From the NCBI GenBank assembly GCA_947175335.1, contig CAMWMF010000020.1, forward strand, positions 1 to 35,146: DNA of 35,146 bases, written 5' to 3'. Position 1 is the stretch's first letter. The number at the start of each line of letters is the position of its first letter. The notes under the pieces are model-generated. The model made no database searches and was not told the DNA's origin. It was given only the letters and a program-made list of their open reading frames with translations. Shown here one piece after another: positions 23,438 to 31,524 of this stretch. The stretch comes from an uncultured Clostridia bacterium. Lineage in GTDB: Bacteria > Bacillota > Clostridia > Christensenellales > Pumilibacteraceae. The position numbers and the translations under genes were made by a program.

Positions 23438-26296
23438 TTATTTTTTATTTTGTGACGGTTTCTTTGCCGTCGAGGTTTTGGATTGTGCAGGCTTTTTAGC
23501 GGTGGACGGTTTCTTTTTGGTCGCCGCAGTTTCCGCCTTAGGCTCTTCCGCAGTTCCTTCTACCGTAGGCGCAGCAGGTGCTTGCTCGGTCGGGGCTTCT
23601 ACGGGCGCAGCAGTGGGTTCTTGCACAGGCGCGGGCGTAGGCTCGGGCTTGAGCTCTTCCGTCCCGTCAGGCGCAGTACCTTGTTCGGGGTTGGCAGTTT
23701 CACGCATGCGGTTGGCAAGCTGCTGTATGGCCTCTGCGCGCTCGCGCATCTTTTCGGCACGAGCTTCGGCCTTGCGCGCTTTTTCTTCCAGCGCGGCTAT
23801 CTTCAAGTCGACAGGCAGTGCTTTCTGCTCGGCGGCTCTTGCCTTGCGCGCTTCCTTTTGTTCCTCGCGCTTTGCTTCGGCCTCGCGTTGTTGATTGACT
23901 TCGTCCATTTGCTGTTTGTATTCGTAGTTCTTTTTGCTGGCACGGATAGCCGCAACAGTGGCGTCCACCGCTGCCTGAGTGCGGATGTCTATCATCAGCT
24001 TGTCGGTGAGAATACGAAGCACGCCCTTCTTGATAAGTACTAATACGATAAGCGCAACAATGAGCAGTGCGCCAATCACTATAAGCACCGTCGCCCACAC
24101 GGGAATACCCGGTTTTTCGTGGATTGCAAATACCGTGCTGTATTCCAGTCCGTCGTAGTCGCCGGAGCCGATTACAATCGCGGTAAGGGTGTACATACCC
24201 GCTTTAGCGGAGCTAAGCTTGTTTACACCGGTAACGTTGTTGTAGATATCCTTACCGTCGCCGTCCTTAATTACGATATTAACGTCGCCGTATAGCGGCT
24301 TTGCAACGGGCAAGTTGGTCGATTTGAATTGTCCCTCCGTCCAAACGACAACAGCGGGCGTGACATCCCATCTATTGGACGCGCGGAATATTCTGAACGG
24401 CACGCCGCGCGGCATAAGCGCTTTGTAATTGGTGCTGCCCTTGACAGCGGCAAACAAGTAGTACGTGCCCGCGGGAAGCGCGGTAAGCGACTCCGCCACG
24501 TCGTCGGATACAAGCCCGTCCGTCAAAGTGAAGGACGCCAACACATCGGCCGCGGGGGTTTCGCCGGCTTGGTCGGTAGTTATCTTAAACGACAGATCGG
24601 CATTGTTGTCGAGATAAGTCGGTCTGGCTGTGATAAGGTTCATTTGCTTATCGTAGTTACCGTATGTCCAATACATGATGCTCGGCACGTCCTGCCACGA
24701 ATTGACAGCAGGAGTGATTTCGTACACTTCGTCAAACGGAACCGAGCCGATAAAGTTGCCTTTGCCGACAAACACGAACGACGCTTTGCCCACTTTTACG
24801 CTTTCGCTGGTCAACTCGTAGTCCTCAAGCGGCACGAGTTCGACGCCGCGGAACGTTACTACAGCTTGCGGCACGTTGTTGTTTGTCGCGTTATATTCCA
24901 CTTTGTCGGTCAAAAGCTTTATGGTTATGTCCTTGTTGTCCGCTTCGTCAAGGCTGACATTTTCGGCGTTAACCTCGTAGCAAGCGACGCCAAAGTCGTA
25001 GGTACGGGAAAGGGAGCAAAATACAACGCCTGCCGCCTCGTGTTCATTATTATCCCACCACCAGTGTTCATGATCGTCGGTGGAGGTGTAAGCGGGCACG
25101 TACACGTTGAGCGTGTAATTACCTACTTCAAGCAGATCGAGTTGAGCGGCGTAGTAATCGTCGTCCAGTTCTTTGGTCGTATCAATTACATATTCGCCCT
25201 GCCCCATCTGTACGTCATAATATTTAATGACAGTGCTGCTGCCGGTGCCGCTGTACTGTACTGCAAAACGCGAAAGCACCTTGTCGCCGTTTGCAAGCGT
25301 GAACACTGCATAGTCGCCATGCTCGGGACGAATGTCCAGTGCGGAAACTTCGCTGCCGAGTGCCCAGCCCTCTACCACCGTGTCCTTATCGCCTTCAAGC
25401 GTTCTAAGTGCGTTGTGGAGGGTGACTATGTACCAATCCTTGGTGAGCGTAATTGTTTTTTCACCGTTATCCAACACCCAGTTATCGGCAAGGGTAATCG
25501 TCGCGGTAGTGGTTATTTTGTTTACCTTGTTCGCTTCGCCCGCAGCGGTTTGCGCTTCGTAGCTAACGCTTACCGCAGACATGTAGTCGTTAAGCGTTTT
25601 ATTATCGTTTATTTGATAGTTCTTGTTGAGCTCGACCGTGTATTCGTCGCCGGTATAGCGCACGTACGAATTGTAAAGCATACCGATCTTTACACTGGCA
25701 CCGTACTCGCTGTTATACTCCTCGTCGGGATCGAAGTACGTCATGCAGTCGCCGAGCGCCGTATCGTTTTCGCCGTCGGTAAGCATCCAAAGCCTATTGG
25801 GTTCACCGTCGCCGTGGTAGTCGGCAAAGTCGCTGTCGCTCAGGTCGAGCACGGCCGGAGCAATGGTAAACGTTATCTTTTTGTCGGCATCGGCAATATC
25901 CGTAGACGCGCCGTCTATTGTTGCCGTGTAGTTGGCGGCGTTTGCGACAGTAGTAGCGCTCTCCTCCCCAATAGCAAACGACAAGTGCATGTCCTGCGAG
26001 TCATAATAAACCTCGGTGACATTATCCCCATCTTTTACTTCGGCACGTATCCGATCGATATAATCCACACCATCGTCGTACGTATACAGGGTCGTGCCGT
26101 TTACGAACGAATGCCATTCTCCGTTAGACACCTGATATTTCCATGTCACAGTGCAGGTAGCTTCTTCCGTATCGGTCTCGTCCGCAGATGCCACGCTGCG
26201 CGGCAATAGCAAAACTACCGCAAAAGCGACGGCAAGCGCACAAAGCACGGTAATAAGCGCCTTGATAAGCTCGGTCTTTTTCAGTTTAAACGTCAT
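23438..26296 (-). CDS. Large surface protein with C-terminal membrane anchor and cytoplasmic coiled-coil tail
   Basis: The 952-residue protein begins with a basic, hydrophobic signal sequence (residues about 1-38, ending near ASADE). About 690 residues of extracellular beta-rich repeats follow, with MBG-like segments such as VEYNATNNNVPQAVVTFRGV and SYDF/TYDFG motifs. A single transmembrane helix lies about 730-757 (WATVLIVIGALLIVALIVLV). After it come 195 cytoplasmic residues: a Lys/Glu/Ala-rich coiled coil (about 780-870), a Pro/Glu/Thr-rich linker and a Lys-rich end with repeated TAKKP. Such a long cytoplasmic tail is unusual for a surface protein with one membrane helix. GGAGGG precedes the ATG. 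The next gene encodes a small coiled-coil protein. Confidence 0.88.
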   Translation of the reverse strand: MTFKLKKTELIKALITVLCALAVAFAVVLLLPRSVASADETDTEEATCTVTWKYQVSNGEWHSFVNGTTLYTYDDGVDYIDRIRAEVKDGDNVTEVYYDSQDMHLSFAIGEESATTVANAANYTATIDGASTDIADADKKITFTIAPAVLDLSDSDFADYHGDGEPNRLWMLTDGENDTALGDCMTYFDPDEEYNSEYGASVKIGMLYNSYVRYTGDEYTVELNKNYQINDNKTLNDYMSAVSVSYEAQTAAGEANKVNKITTTATITLADNWVLDNGEKTITLTKDWYIVTLHNALRTLEGDKDTVVEGWALGSEVSALDIRPEHGDYAVFTLANGDKVLSRFAVQYSGTGSSTVIKYYDVQMGQGEYVIDTTKELDDDYYAAQLDLLEVGNYTLNVYVPAYTSTDDHEHWWWDNNEHEAAGVVFCSLSRTYDFGVACYEVNAENVSLDEADNKDITIKLLTDKVEYNATNNNVPQAVVTFRGVELVPLEDYELTSESVKVGKASFVFVGKGNFIGSVPFDEVYEITPAVNSWQDVPSIMYWTYGNYDKQMNLITARPTYLDNNADLSFKITTDQAGETPAADVLASFTLTDGLVSDDVAESLTALPAGTYYLFAAVKGSTNYKALMPRGVPFRIFRASNRWDVTPAVVVWTEGQFKSTNLPVAKPLYGDVNIVIKDGDGKDIYNNVTGVNKLSSAKAGMYTLTAIVIGSGDYDGLEYSTVFAIHEKPGIPVWATVLIVIGALLIVALIVLVLIKKGVLRILTDKLMIDIRTQAAVDATVAAIRASKKNYEYKQQMDEVNQQREAEAKREEQKEARKARAAEQKALPVDLKIAALEEKARKAEARAEKMRERAEAIQQLANRMRETANPEQGTAPDGTEELKPEPTPAPVQEPTAAPVEAPTEQAPAAPTVEGTAEEPKAETAATKKKPSTAKKPAQSKTSTAKKPSQNKK

Positions 26297-26379
26297 GGTA
26301 ATCCCTCCGTAAACGTTTGGATGCTTTTTCTGCCGATTTAAAAAACGACAAAAAGCGCGTATACATATATACTATTGTA

Positions 26380-26408
26380 TTATATATGTTACGCACCCTT
26401 TATGTCAA
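26380..26408 (-). promoter_or_regulatory. Promoter of the surface protein operon
   Basis: TTGACA (26408-26403) then, after 17 nt, TATATA (26385-26380); TATAAT overlaps at 19 nt. The leader is about 80 nt long and ends with the GGAGGG ribosome binding site. Confidence 0.6.
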
Positions 26409-26425
26409 GTACTTTAAGGAAATCC

Positions 26426-26462
26426 CATACTTCTTTTTGAAAAAAGAAGTATGCAAGAAAAA
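26426..26462. repeat. TACTTCTTT hairpin repeat, copy 1
   Basis: A perfect 13-bp stem (CATACTTCTTTTT at 26426-26438, AAAAAGAAGTATG at 26441-26453) with a GA tip, then GCAAGAAAAAC. It lies 17 bp upstream of the -35 box of the surface protein gene. A second copy is at 30903. Confidence 0.75.
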
Positions 26463-26471
26463 CTTAATTCA

Positions 26472-26514
26472 TATGTTTTGTAGGAAAAATGCCTGCCTAT
26501 TCTATCAAAACATA
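26472..26514. repeat. Inverted repeat in the gap after ppk
   Basis: TATGTTTTG (26472-26480) and CAAAACATA (26506-26514) form a 9-bp stem with a 25-nt loop. It could end the ppk transcript, though no clear T run follows. The rest of the 279-bp gap 26297-26575 holds the surface-gene promoter and the hairpin repeat; I see no gene in it. Confidence 0.4.
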
Positions 26515-26575
26515 ATCGCTATCGAACGTTTATGCCGCGGAAAGAAGTAGAGGCAATTAAAGCTTTATCACTATA

Positions 26576-28642
26576 TTATAACGTAAATTTACCTTTTAAA
26601 AAGCGTTCTTGGCTGTTTACTTCCTCGCCTATCACGTCGACAGGAGTGTACGTGCCGAGCTCGGTAAGCTTACGCGCCTTTACGTTGTCGGCGAGCATGA
26701 CCGACAGCATACCGTAAATTTTGTCGGCTATTTCGCCGTCCAGCACGGGCGTGGCTATTTCCACGCGCTTGTCGGTGTTGCGCGTCATAAGGTCTGCGCT
26801 GCTTATAAATACGGCTCTGTCATCCTTATCGCCAAAGCTGTATATGCGTGAATGTTCGAGCAGCCTGCCGACAATGCTTATTACCGAAATGTTTTCGGTC
26901 TTACCCTTTACACCAGGCACAAGGCAGCAAATGCCGCGCACTACCAATTTTATTTTTACGCCCGCCTTGCTCGCCGCTATCAGCTTGTCGATAATAGGCT
27001 TGTCGGTAAGGCTGTTCATTTTTGCGGAGATGTATGCGGGCTTGCCGCTTGCCGCCTTTTGCGTTTCGCGCTCGATGTACTTTATGATTCCGCTTTTGAG
27101 CGATTTGGGCGCGATAAGCAGCTTGGAATAATCGCCGTTTTCTATATTGCAAATTGCGAGGTTGCGGAAGAACGCTACCGCGTCCGCCCCCACGCTTTCG
27201 TCCGAAGTTATTATGTTCAGATCGGTATACAGCTTGCTCGTTTGCTCGTTGTAGTTGCCCGTGCCGAGGTGAGTAATGTACCGCAGCTTATCGCCGTCGG
27301 TGAGCACGATTGAAATAATTTTGGAATGCACCTTGTAGTTGCCGCAGCCGAATATGACCGTACAGCCCGCTTCTTTAAGCACTTCCGAAAAATACAGATT
27401 GTTCTCCTCGTCGAAGCGCGCGCAAAGCTCTATTACAACAGTCACTTCCTTGCCGTTCTCACTCGCCTTTTTGAGCGCGTCCACAATGCGCGAACGGTGA
27501 TCGAGTCTGTAAATGGTTATCTTTATCGACGCAACGCGCGGATCGACGGCGCACTCGTCGAGCAGTCGCACCAACGTGTCCATGCTGTCGAACGGGTATG
27601 CCAAAAATATATCGTGATTTAGCGCCGCTTCCAGCACCGAACAGTCGGGAGAAACGGGTGGCATCAACGGGCGTTGCGGCTTATATTTTAGCGCGTCCAC
27701 GTATTCGGGATTTATATACCCGCCGAGCGACATAAGGAATTTAAAATCGAACCCGTGCCGCGCGGTGAAGCAATACTGTTTTTTAATGCCGAGCAGTTTA
27801 AGCAAAAACGCCTTTATATCGGGCGCGCCGTCGTCTATCTGAAGCCGCACCGCGTCCTGCGTGCCGCGCAGCTCCACCTTGTGTTTGAGAAACTTGGAAA
27901 AATCGAAATCGCGTTCTATATCGTTGTCGTCCAGATTGGCGTCGAAGTCTGCGTTGCGCGTAAGCCTGAGCATAGCCTGACTGCGTATCTTATACCCCTC
28001 GAACGCCATATATCCGAACGTGCGGATAAGCTCTTCCACCGTGATTATGTTCACCTTTTTGCCGCCGTCTATCTTGTACACGCGCGGCAATTTTTGGTTG
28101 ATAGCCATAACGCCGTACATAAGCCTGTCGGACTTAGTCAGCTCGAACATCATGTAGCTGTTCATGTTCTCGAACTTGATCATAGGATGCTTGGCGTCAA
28201 GCACCATCGGCGACAGCAGCGGCAACACCGATTGGGTAAAGTAATGCTTGCACTTGGCATACTGCTTTTGCGACAGCTCCTTGCCAGAGCGTATTCTCAA
28301 CCCGTTCTTGTTAAGCTCCGATTTAAGCTTAACGTACACGGCGTCGGCGGTCTTGTAGTAATCCTTGGTTAGCTTGAGTATGCCCTCTACCTGCTCGGTT
28401 GCGGTAAGGTCGGTCTTGTTCTCCTTGGCGTCGCCGTTCACCTTGGCGTCGCTCAAAAGACTGCCCACGCGCACCATAAAGAATTCGTCCAGGTTGGAAT
28501 GGAATATGGACAAAAACTTGCACTTTTCGAGTAGCGGGTTGGTGGCGTCCGTCGCCTGATCCAATACGCGCTTGTTAAACATCAACCACGAATACTCGCG
28601 GTTTATGTATACGTCCTTTATAAACTTGTTTTCGTTTGACAT
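26576..28642 (-). CDS. ppk: Polyphosphate kinase 1
   Basis: The 688-residue enzyme builds inorganic polyphosphate from ATP and can run in reverse. Family landmarks are REYSWLMFNKRVL near the N-terminus, HSNLDEFFMVRVG (48-60), His439 in NYKVHSKI as the phosphorylated active-site residue, HLGTGNYNEQTSKLYTDL (458-475) and the second essential His597 in LLEHSRIY. Length is normal for Ppk1. AAGGA lies 5 nt before the ATG. It starts 25 nt after the ppx stop, so the genes that make and break polyphosphate are co-transcribed. Confidence 0.95.
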   Translation of the reverse strand: MSNENKFIKDVYINREYSWLMFNKRVLDQATDATNPLLEKCKFLSIFHSNLDEFFMVRVGSLLSDAKVNGDAKENKTDLTATEQVEGILKLTKDYYKTADAVYVKLKSELNKNGLRIRSGKELSQKQYAKCKHYFTQSVLPLLSPMVLDAKHPMIKFENMNSYMMFELTKSDRLMYGVMAINQKLPRVYKIDGGKKVNIITVEELIRTFGYMAFEGYKIRSQAMLRLTRNADFDANLDDNDIERDFDFSKFLKHKVELRGTQDAVRLQIDDGAPDIKAFLLKLLGIKKQYCFTARHGFDFKFLMSLGGYINPEYVDALKYKPQRPLMPPVSPDCSVLEAALNHDIFLAYPFDSMDTLVRLLDECAVDPRVASIKITIYRLDHRSRIVDALKKASENGKEVTVVIELCARFDEENNLYFSEVLKEAGCTVIFGCGNYKVHSKIISIVLTDGDKLRYITHLGTGNYNEQTSKLYTDLNIITSDESVGADAVAFFRNLAICNIENGDYSKLLIAPKSLKSGIIKYIERETQKAASGKPAYISAKMNSLTDKPIIDKLIAASKAGVKIKLVVRGICCLVPGVKGKTENISVISIVGRLLEHSRIYSFGDKDDRAVFISSADLMTRNTDKRVEIATPVLDGEIADKIYGMLSVMLADNVKARKLTELGTYTPVDVIGEEVNSQERFLKGKFTL

Positions 28643-28667
28643 GATTGTCCTTAAATATTATTTGGAA

Positions 28668-29672
28668 TTAGTCCGATTTCTTTCCGTTGCTTTTCTTTTT
28701 GCGCTTGGGCTGCGGCGGTTCGGGCATGTACGTGGGAATGCTCTCGTTAAGGTCGATTGGTACGCCCGTCTCCGCGCCGATTGCAACAAGCGACAAGTAC
28801 CCTTCCTTAACGCCGCAATCGCTTATCATAACGCTGTCCGGCTTGAACCTACGCAGCATTTCTTTCAGTACTATGGCAGCCACAGGCAAAACGTGAATCT
28901 TTTCGGGCGCGACCTTCATTATAAGCCGAGTGCGGTCGGACGACGAAAGCAGCCATTTGCAAAACTGCTTGTATTTGGTATAGTCGAATTCGGTGCTCAT
29001 ACGCTCCTTTTCGCAATACTCGCTGTAAGCCGCATATATAGCGTCATTGATAGACCCGACAAGCACCGCCGTGGTGAACTCATTCTTCCCCGCAAGATTT
29101 GCTTCGTCCGACTTTTTGCGCACGTACTTTTTAATGCTCTTGGCTTGGTCGTCGGTCGGGTAAATGTCTACCGTGTACTTGTTGCGCAGCTTGATCGGCC
29201 CGAAGTCCAAGCACACCATTTCGTCCTTGCGTTCTTTTTTAAAGTCGCAAAGCTCCACGCTGCCGCCGCCGATGTCGATAAGGATAACCTTTTCGTACGC
29301 CATATATTTGCGGTTGGACAAAAAGTCGCAGTACGCTTCGGTAACGCCGTCGAGGTAGTTGATGACGATACCCGTGCGCATACGAATTTTTTCCGCAACT
29401 TCTTCTATGTTATCTATATTGCGCAGCGCCGCCGTGGAAATGCAATAGCACTCATCCACGCCCATCGCCTTGACGGTGGAGCGCGCCGTGATGAGCGCGT
29501 CGATAAGTTTTTCGATGCCGCGACGGGAAATGGAATGCCCCTCGAAGTAATCGGCAACGGCAATGTTGGCGCGGTCTTTGTACACCGCCGTAAAAATGCC
29601 CGTAGCCTTGTCGCCCTCGGCAACAACTATCGACACACCCGTCGAGCTAAGGTCTATAACTGCGTATTTCAT
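28668..29672 (-). CDS. ppx: Exopolyphosphatase of the Ppx/GppA family
   Basis: The 334-residue protein has the ASKHA-fold landmarks of Ppx/GppA phosphatases: an N-terminal phosphate loop AVIDLSSTGVSI, STAALRN in place of the usual SAxRxA, a Glu in DGVTEAY (Glu112) that fits the catalytic Glu, DIGGGSVEL (133-141) and SDCGVKEGYL near the C-terminus. It is the short two-domain form. It releases terminal phosphate from polyphosphate; some relatives act on pppGpp. The tail ends in a Lys-rich low-complexity stretch. AGGTGA lies before the ATG. It is placed 25 nt before ppk. Confidence 0.9.
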   Translation of the reverse strand: MKYAVIDLSSTGVSIVVAEGDKATGIFTAVYKDRANIAVADYFEGHSISRRGIEKLIDALITARSTVKAMGVDECYCISTAALRNIDNIEEVAEKIRMRTGIVINYLDGVTEAYCDFLSNRKYMAYEKVILIDIGGGSVELCDFKKERKDEMVCLDFGPIKLRNKYTVDIYPTDDQAKSIKKYVRKKSDEANLAGKNEFTTAVLVGSINDAIYAAYSEYCEKERMSTEFDYTKYKQFCKWLLSSSDRTRLIMKVAPEKIHVLPVAAIVLKEMLRRFKPDSVMISDCGVKEGYLSLVAIGAETGVPIDLNESIPTYMPEPPQPKRKKKSNGKKSD

Positions 29673-29707
29673 ATTTCACCTAATTATAAAAAGTTTATAA
29701 ATATTTC

Positions 29708-29768
29708 TTTTTGTCATTCTGAGCGTAGCGAAGAATCTCATCCTTATTCCTATCCGCATTCCGAATTA
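29708..29768. repeat. Composite repeat: GTCATTCTGAGC module plus AATTCGG module, at the pfk 3' end
   Basis: The module GTCATTCTGAGCG...GAATCTCATCC (29712-29743) is followed by a degenerate AATTCGG unit (29756-29768) whose last bases give the TAA stop of the phosphofructokinase gene (29768-29766). The same two-part unit is at 32108-32179. Confidence 0.8.
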
Positions 29769-30830
29769 GCGTCCGAAGGACACTCCAATGCTCTCCGCCG
29801 CCTTAATCTCTTGACAATCGACGGGAACAAGCTTGGCCTTGCCCGCTATATCGGCAAGCGCGTTATACGTAACCTTGCCGCCGACGAGCGCGACCGTCAC
29901 GCCGAACTTGCCTTCCTCCACCAGCTTGCCGGCAAAGCTGCCGAACTCGGTGGAAAGCACACGGTCATACGGCGAAGGACTGCCGCCGCGCTGGATATGC
30001 CCGGGCACAACCACGCGCGTTTCGACTTTGGCCTTTTCGGCTATTATCTTGGCGAGCGAATTGGTTATGGTGGTGTCGTTGCCACGCGCCGCCGCACGCT
30101 CCTTCTTTTTCATCTTGCTTTCGGCTACCGTCATTGCACCCTCGGCAACGGCTACTATGCTGAACGCCTTGCCCGCGTCGGCACGCCGCTCGACGGCCTT
30201 TGCGACCTTTTCGGGCGAAAACGGAATTTCAGGCAAAAGTATAACGTCCGCGCCGCCGGCGATACCGGCAAACAGCGTAAGCCAGCCCGCCTTGTTACCC
30301 ATGATTTCCACAAGCATCGTTCTGCCGTGGCTCGCCGCGGTGGTGTGTATTCTGTCTATGCAGTCGGTCGCAATGTCCAGCGCAGTGTGGAAGCCGAACG
30401 TCACGTCCGTGCCCCAAATATCGTTGTCGATGGTTTTGGGCAAGCCGATAACGTTGCAGCCCTCGGCGGAGAGTAGCGCCGCCGTCTTATGCGTGCCCGC
30501 GCCGCCAAGCGTGAGCAGGCAGTCAAGCCCCATCTTTTTGTAATTCTTTTTCATGAGGTCGAGCCGCGTCGTGCTGTTTTCGTCCTCGACGGTCATCAGC
30601 TTGAACGGCTGGCGCGAAGTGCCGAGTATGGTTCCGCCCAGCGTGAGTATGCCGGTGAAGTCGGCGGGCGACATTTTGCGGCACTCGCCGCGAATAAGTC
30701 CGCCGTAGCCGTCGGCAATGCCGATAAGCTCAACGTTCTTTATGTTCTCGAAAGCGTACTTGCCGAATCCGCGGATAACGGCGTTAAGTCCGGGGCAATC
30801 CCCGCCCGATGTAAGTATACCTATTCTCAT
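29766..30830 (-). CDS. 6-phosphofructokinase, group III/mixed-substrate type
   Basis: The start MRIGILTSGGDCPGLNA at 30830 has GGAGGGAG just upstream; a longer frame extends to 30965 but crosses the promoter. The 354-residue enzyme makes fructose 1,6-bisphosphate. TSGGDCPGLNA (7-17) and PKTIDND (131-137) are clear. Lys132 in PKTIDND and Gly112 in the GGxGT loop together suit the mixed-substrate group III type rather than classical ATP or PPi enzymes. The residue before that Gly, usually Asp, Glu or Asn and linked to Mg binding, is Ala111 (LGGAGTHKTA). CIDRIHTTAASHGRTM and AGGADVILLPEIPF also match group III. Phosphoryl donor is therefore open: ATP, PPi or polyphosphate. Confidence 0.9.
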   Translation of the reverse strand: MRIGILTSGGDCPGLNAVIRGFGKYAFENIKNVELIGIADGYGGLIRGECRKMSPADFTGILTLGGTILGTSRQPFKLMTVEDENSTTRLDLMKKNYKKMGLDCLLTLGGAGTHKTAALLSAEGCNVIGLPKTIDNDIWGTDVTFGFHTALDIATDCIDRIHTTAASHGRTMLVEIMGNKAGWLTLFAGIAGGADVILLPEIPFSPEKVAKAVERRADAGKAFSIVAVAEGAMTVAESKMKKKERAAARGNDTTITNSLAKIIAEKAKVETRVVVPGHIQRGGSPSPYDRVLSTEFGSFAGKLVEEGKFGVTVALVGGKVTYNALADIAGKAKLVPVDCQEIKAAESIGVSFGR

Positions 30831-30851
30831 ACTCCCTCCAATGTTACAGAA

Positions 30852-30880
30852 AGTATACCACCTTTTACTAAAACAGTCAA
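30852..30880 (-). promoter_or_regulatory. Promoter of the pfk-ppx-ppk block
   Basis: TTGACT (30880-30875), a 17-nt spacer and TATACT (30857-30852) on the minus strand, with a leader of about 20 nt holding the GGAGGGAG ribosome binding site. Confidence 0.75.
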
Positions 30881-30887
30881 CAAGATA

Positions 30888-31128
30888 ATTCGGAATTCGG
30901 AACCTACTTCTTTGAAAAGAAGTAGGCAAGAAACTTTTATACGTATTGCTTATATAGAACAGCAAACTCTAACCACCCATCCTACGAAGCACCGAAGGTA
31001 TTTCGACAGAAGCGGAGAAATCTAGGCGAACCGCCGCAAGGTGAAGTATATGTTCCACCATCAATTCCGAATTCATCATTCCGAATTCCGAATTAAAAAA
31101 AGAAGCGCCGACTCTCGCGCTCCTTTTT
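30888..31128. repeat. Non-coding segment bracketed by inverted AATTCGG repeats, with hairpin repeat and orphan terminator
   Basis: The left end has AATTCGGAATTCGGAA (30888-30903) and the right end TTCCGAATTCCGAATT (31079-31094), an inverted pair. Inside are a TACTTCTTT hairpin (30903-30926, then GCAAGAAAC) and a degraded GAGAAATCT-type repeat around 31000-31030. At 31097-31128 a hairpin AAAAAG-AGCGC / GCGCT-CTTTTT with one mismatch looks like an intrinsic terminator, but no plus-strand gene precedes it. No open frame of convincing character is present between 30830 and 31240. Confidence 0.65.
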
Positions 31129-31182
31129 CCCCTGCAATCATATTCTTCCTTTTATCCTTGCAGATTTACCTAACACTATACT

Positions 31183-31227
31183 AAACCAAAAAACTTGGTT
31201 TGTCAAGTATTTTACCAAATTTTTTGG
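31183..31227. promoter_or_regulatory. Two CCAA-N5-TTGG operator-like inverted repeats before the XRE gene
   Basis: CCAA-N5-TTGG occurs at 31186-31198 and again at 31215-31227, 29 bp apart. The first extends to AAACCAA-N5-TTGGTTT. The two 13-mers are nearly reverse complements of each other. They lie just upstream of the regulator gene, as expected for autoregulation. Confidence 0.5.
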
Positions 31228-31239
31228 CAAAATACAATT

Positions 31240-31458
31240 ATGAGAGATAACGCGAACTTAAAGGAAATACGTTTTGCCGAAAACCTGAGGAATTTGAGAA
31301 AAAGCAAAAACTTAAAGCAACGTGAACTCGCTCAAATGCTGAACGTCGACAAGCGCACAATCAGCGCGTGGGAAAACAAGGTGTGCGAACCCAGCCTTAC
31401 CATGCTCGCCAAGCTATGCGAGATTTTCGACGAGTCTTTCGATAATATTCTCACCTAA
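31240..31458 (+). CDS. XRE-family helix-turn-helix regulator
   Basis: The 72-residue protein is a single Cro/C1-type HTH: FAENLRNLRKSKNLKQRELA, then MLNVDKRTISAWENKVCEPS as helices 2-3 and LAKLCEIFDESFDNIL. The start ATG at 31240 has no clear ribosome binding site, and TACAAT at 31233-31238 sits right before it, so the true promoter and start are uncertain. An in-frame TTG further upstream (31195) lies inside a candidate operator and is unlikely. The protein has no effector domain, so it is probably a small DNA-binding regulator of itself and perhaps of the flavin reductase-like gene 66 bp downstream. Confidence 0.85.
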   Translation: MRDNANLKEIRFAENLRNLRKSKNLKQRELAQMLNVDKRTISAWENKVCEPSLTMLAKLCEIFDESFDNILT

Positions 31459-31474
31459 AATTTTTCGTAACATA

Positions 31475-31504
31475 TTGAAAATTGCGTTCCACATATGATA
31501 TAAT
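31475..31504 (+). promoter_or_regulatory. Promoter of the flavin reductase-like gene
   Basis: TTGAAA (31475-31480), an 18-nt spacer and TATAAT (31499-31504). The expected start is close to the AAGGTGG ribosome binding site (31510-31516), so the leader is about 15 nt. Confidence 0.7.
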
Positions 31505-31524
31505 CAGTTAAGGTGGTATTAAAT

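Noticed and set aside
24329-26209. A 626-codon plus-strand frame opposite the large surface protein
   Set aside because: The minus-strand gene has a signal peptide, membrane helix, ribosome binding site and promoter; the plus frame has none.
29700-29760. Peptide with HSERSEES from a plus-strand frame
   Set aside because: This string is a familiar spurious translation of the GTCATTCTGAGCG dispersed repeat, not a protein.
30831-30965. N-terminal extension of the phosphofructokinase
   Set aside because: It runs through the promoter and hairpin repeat; the ATG at 30830 has a strong ribosome binding site and starts the conserved domain.
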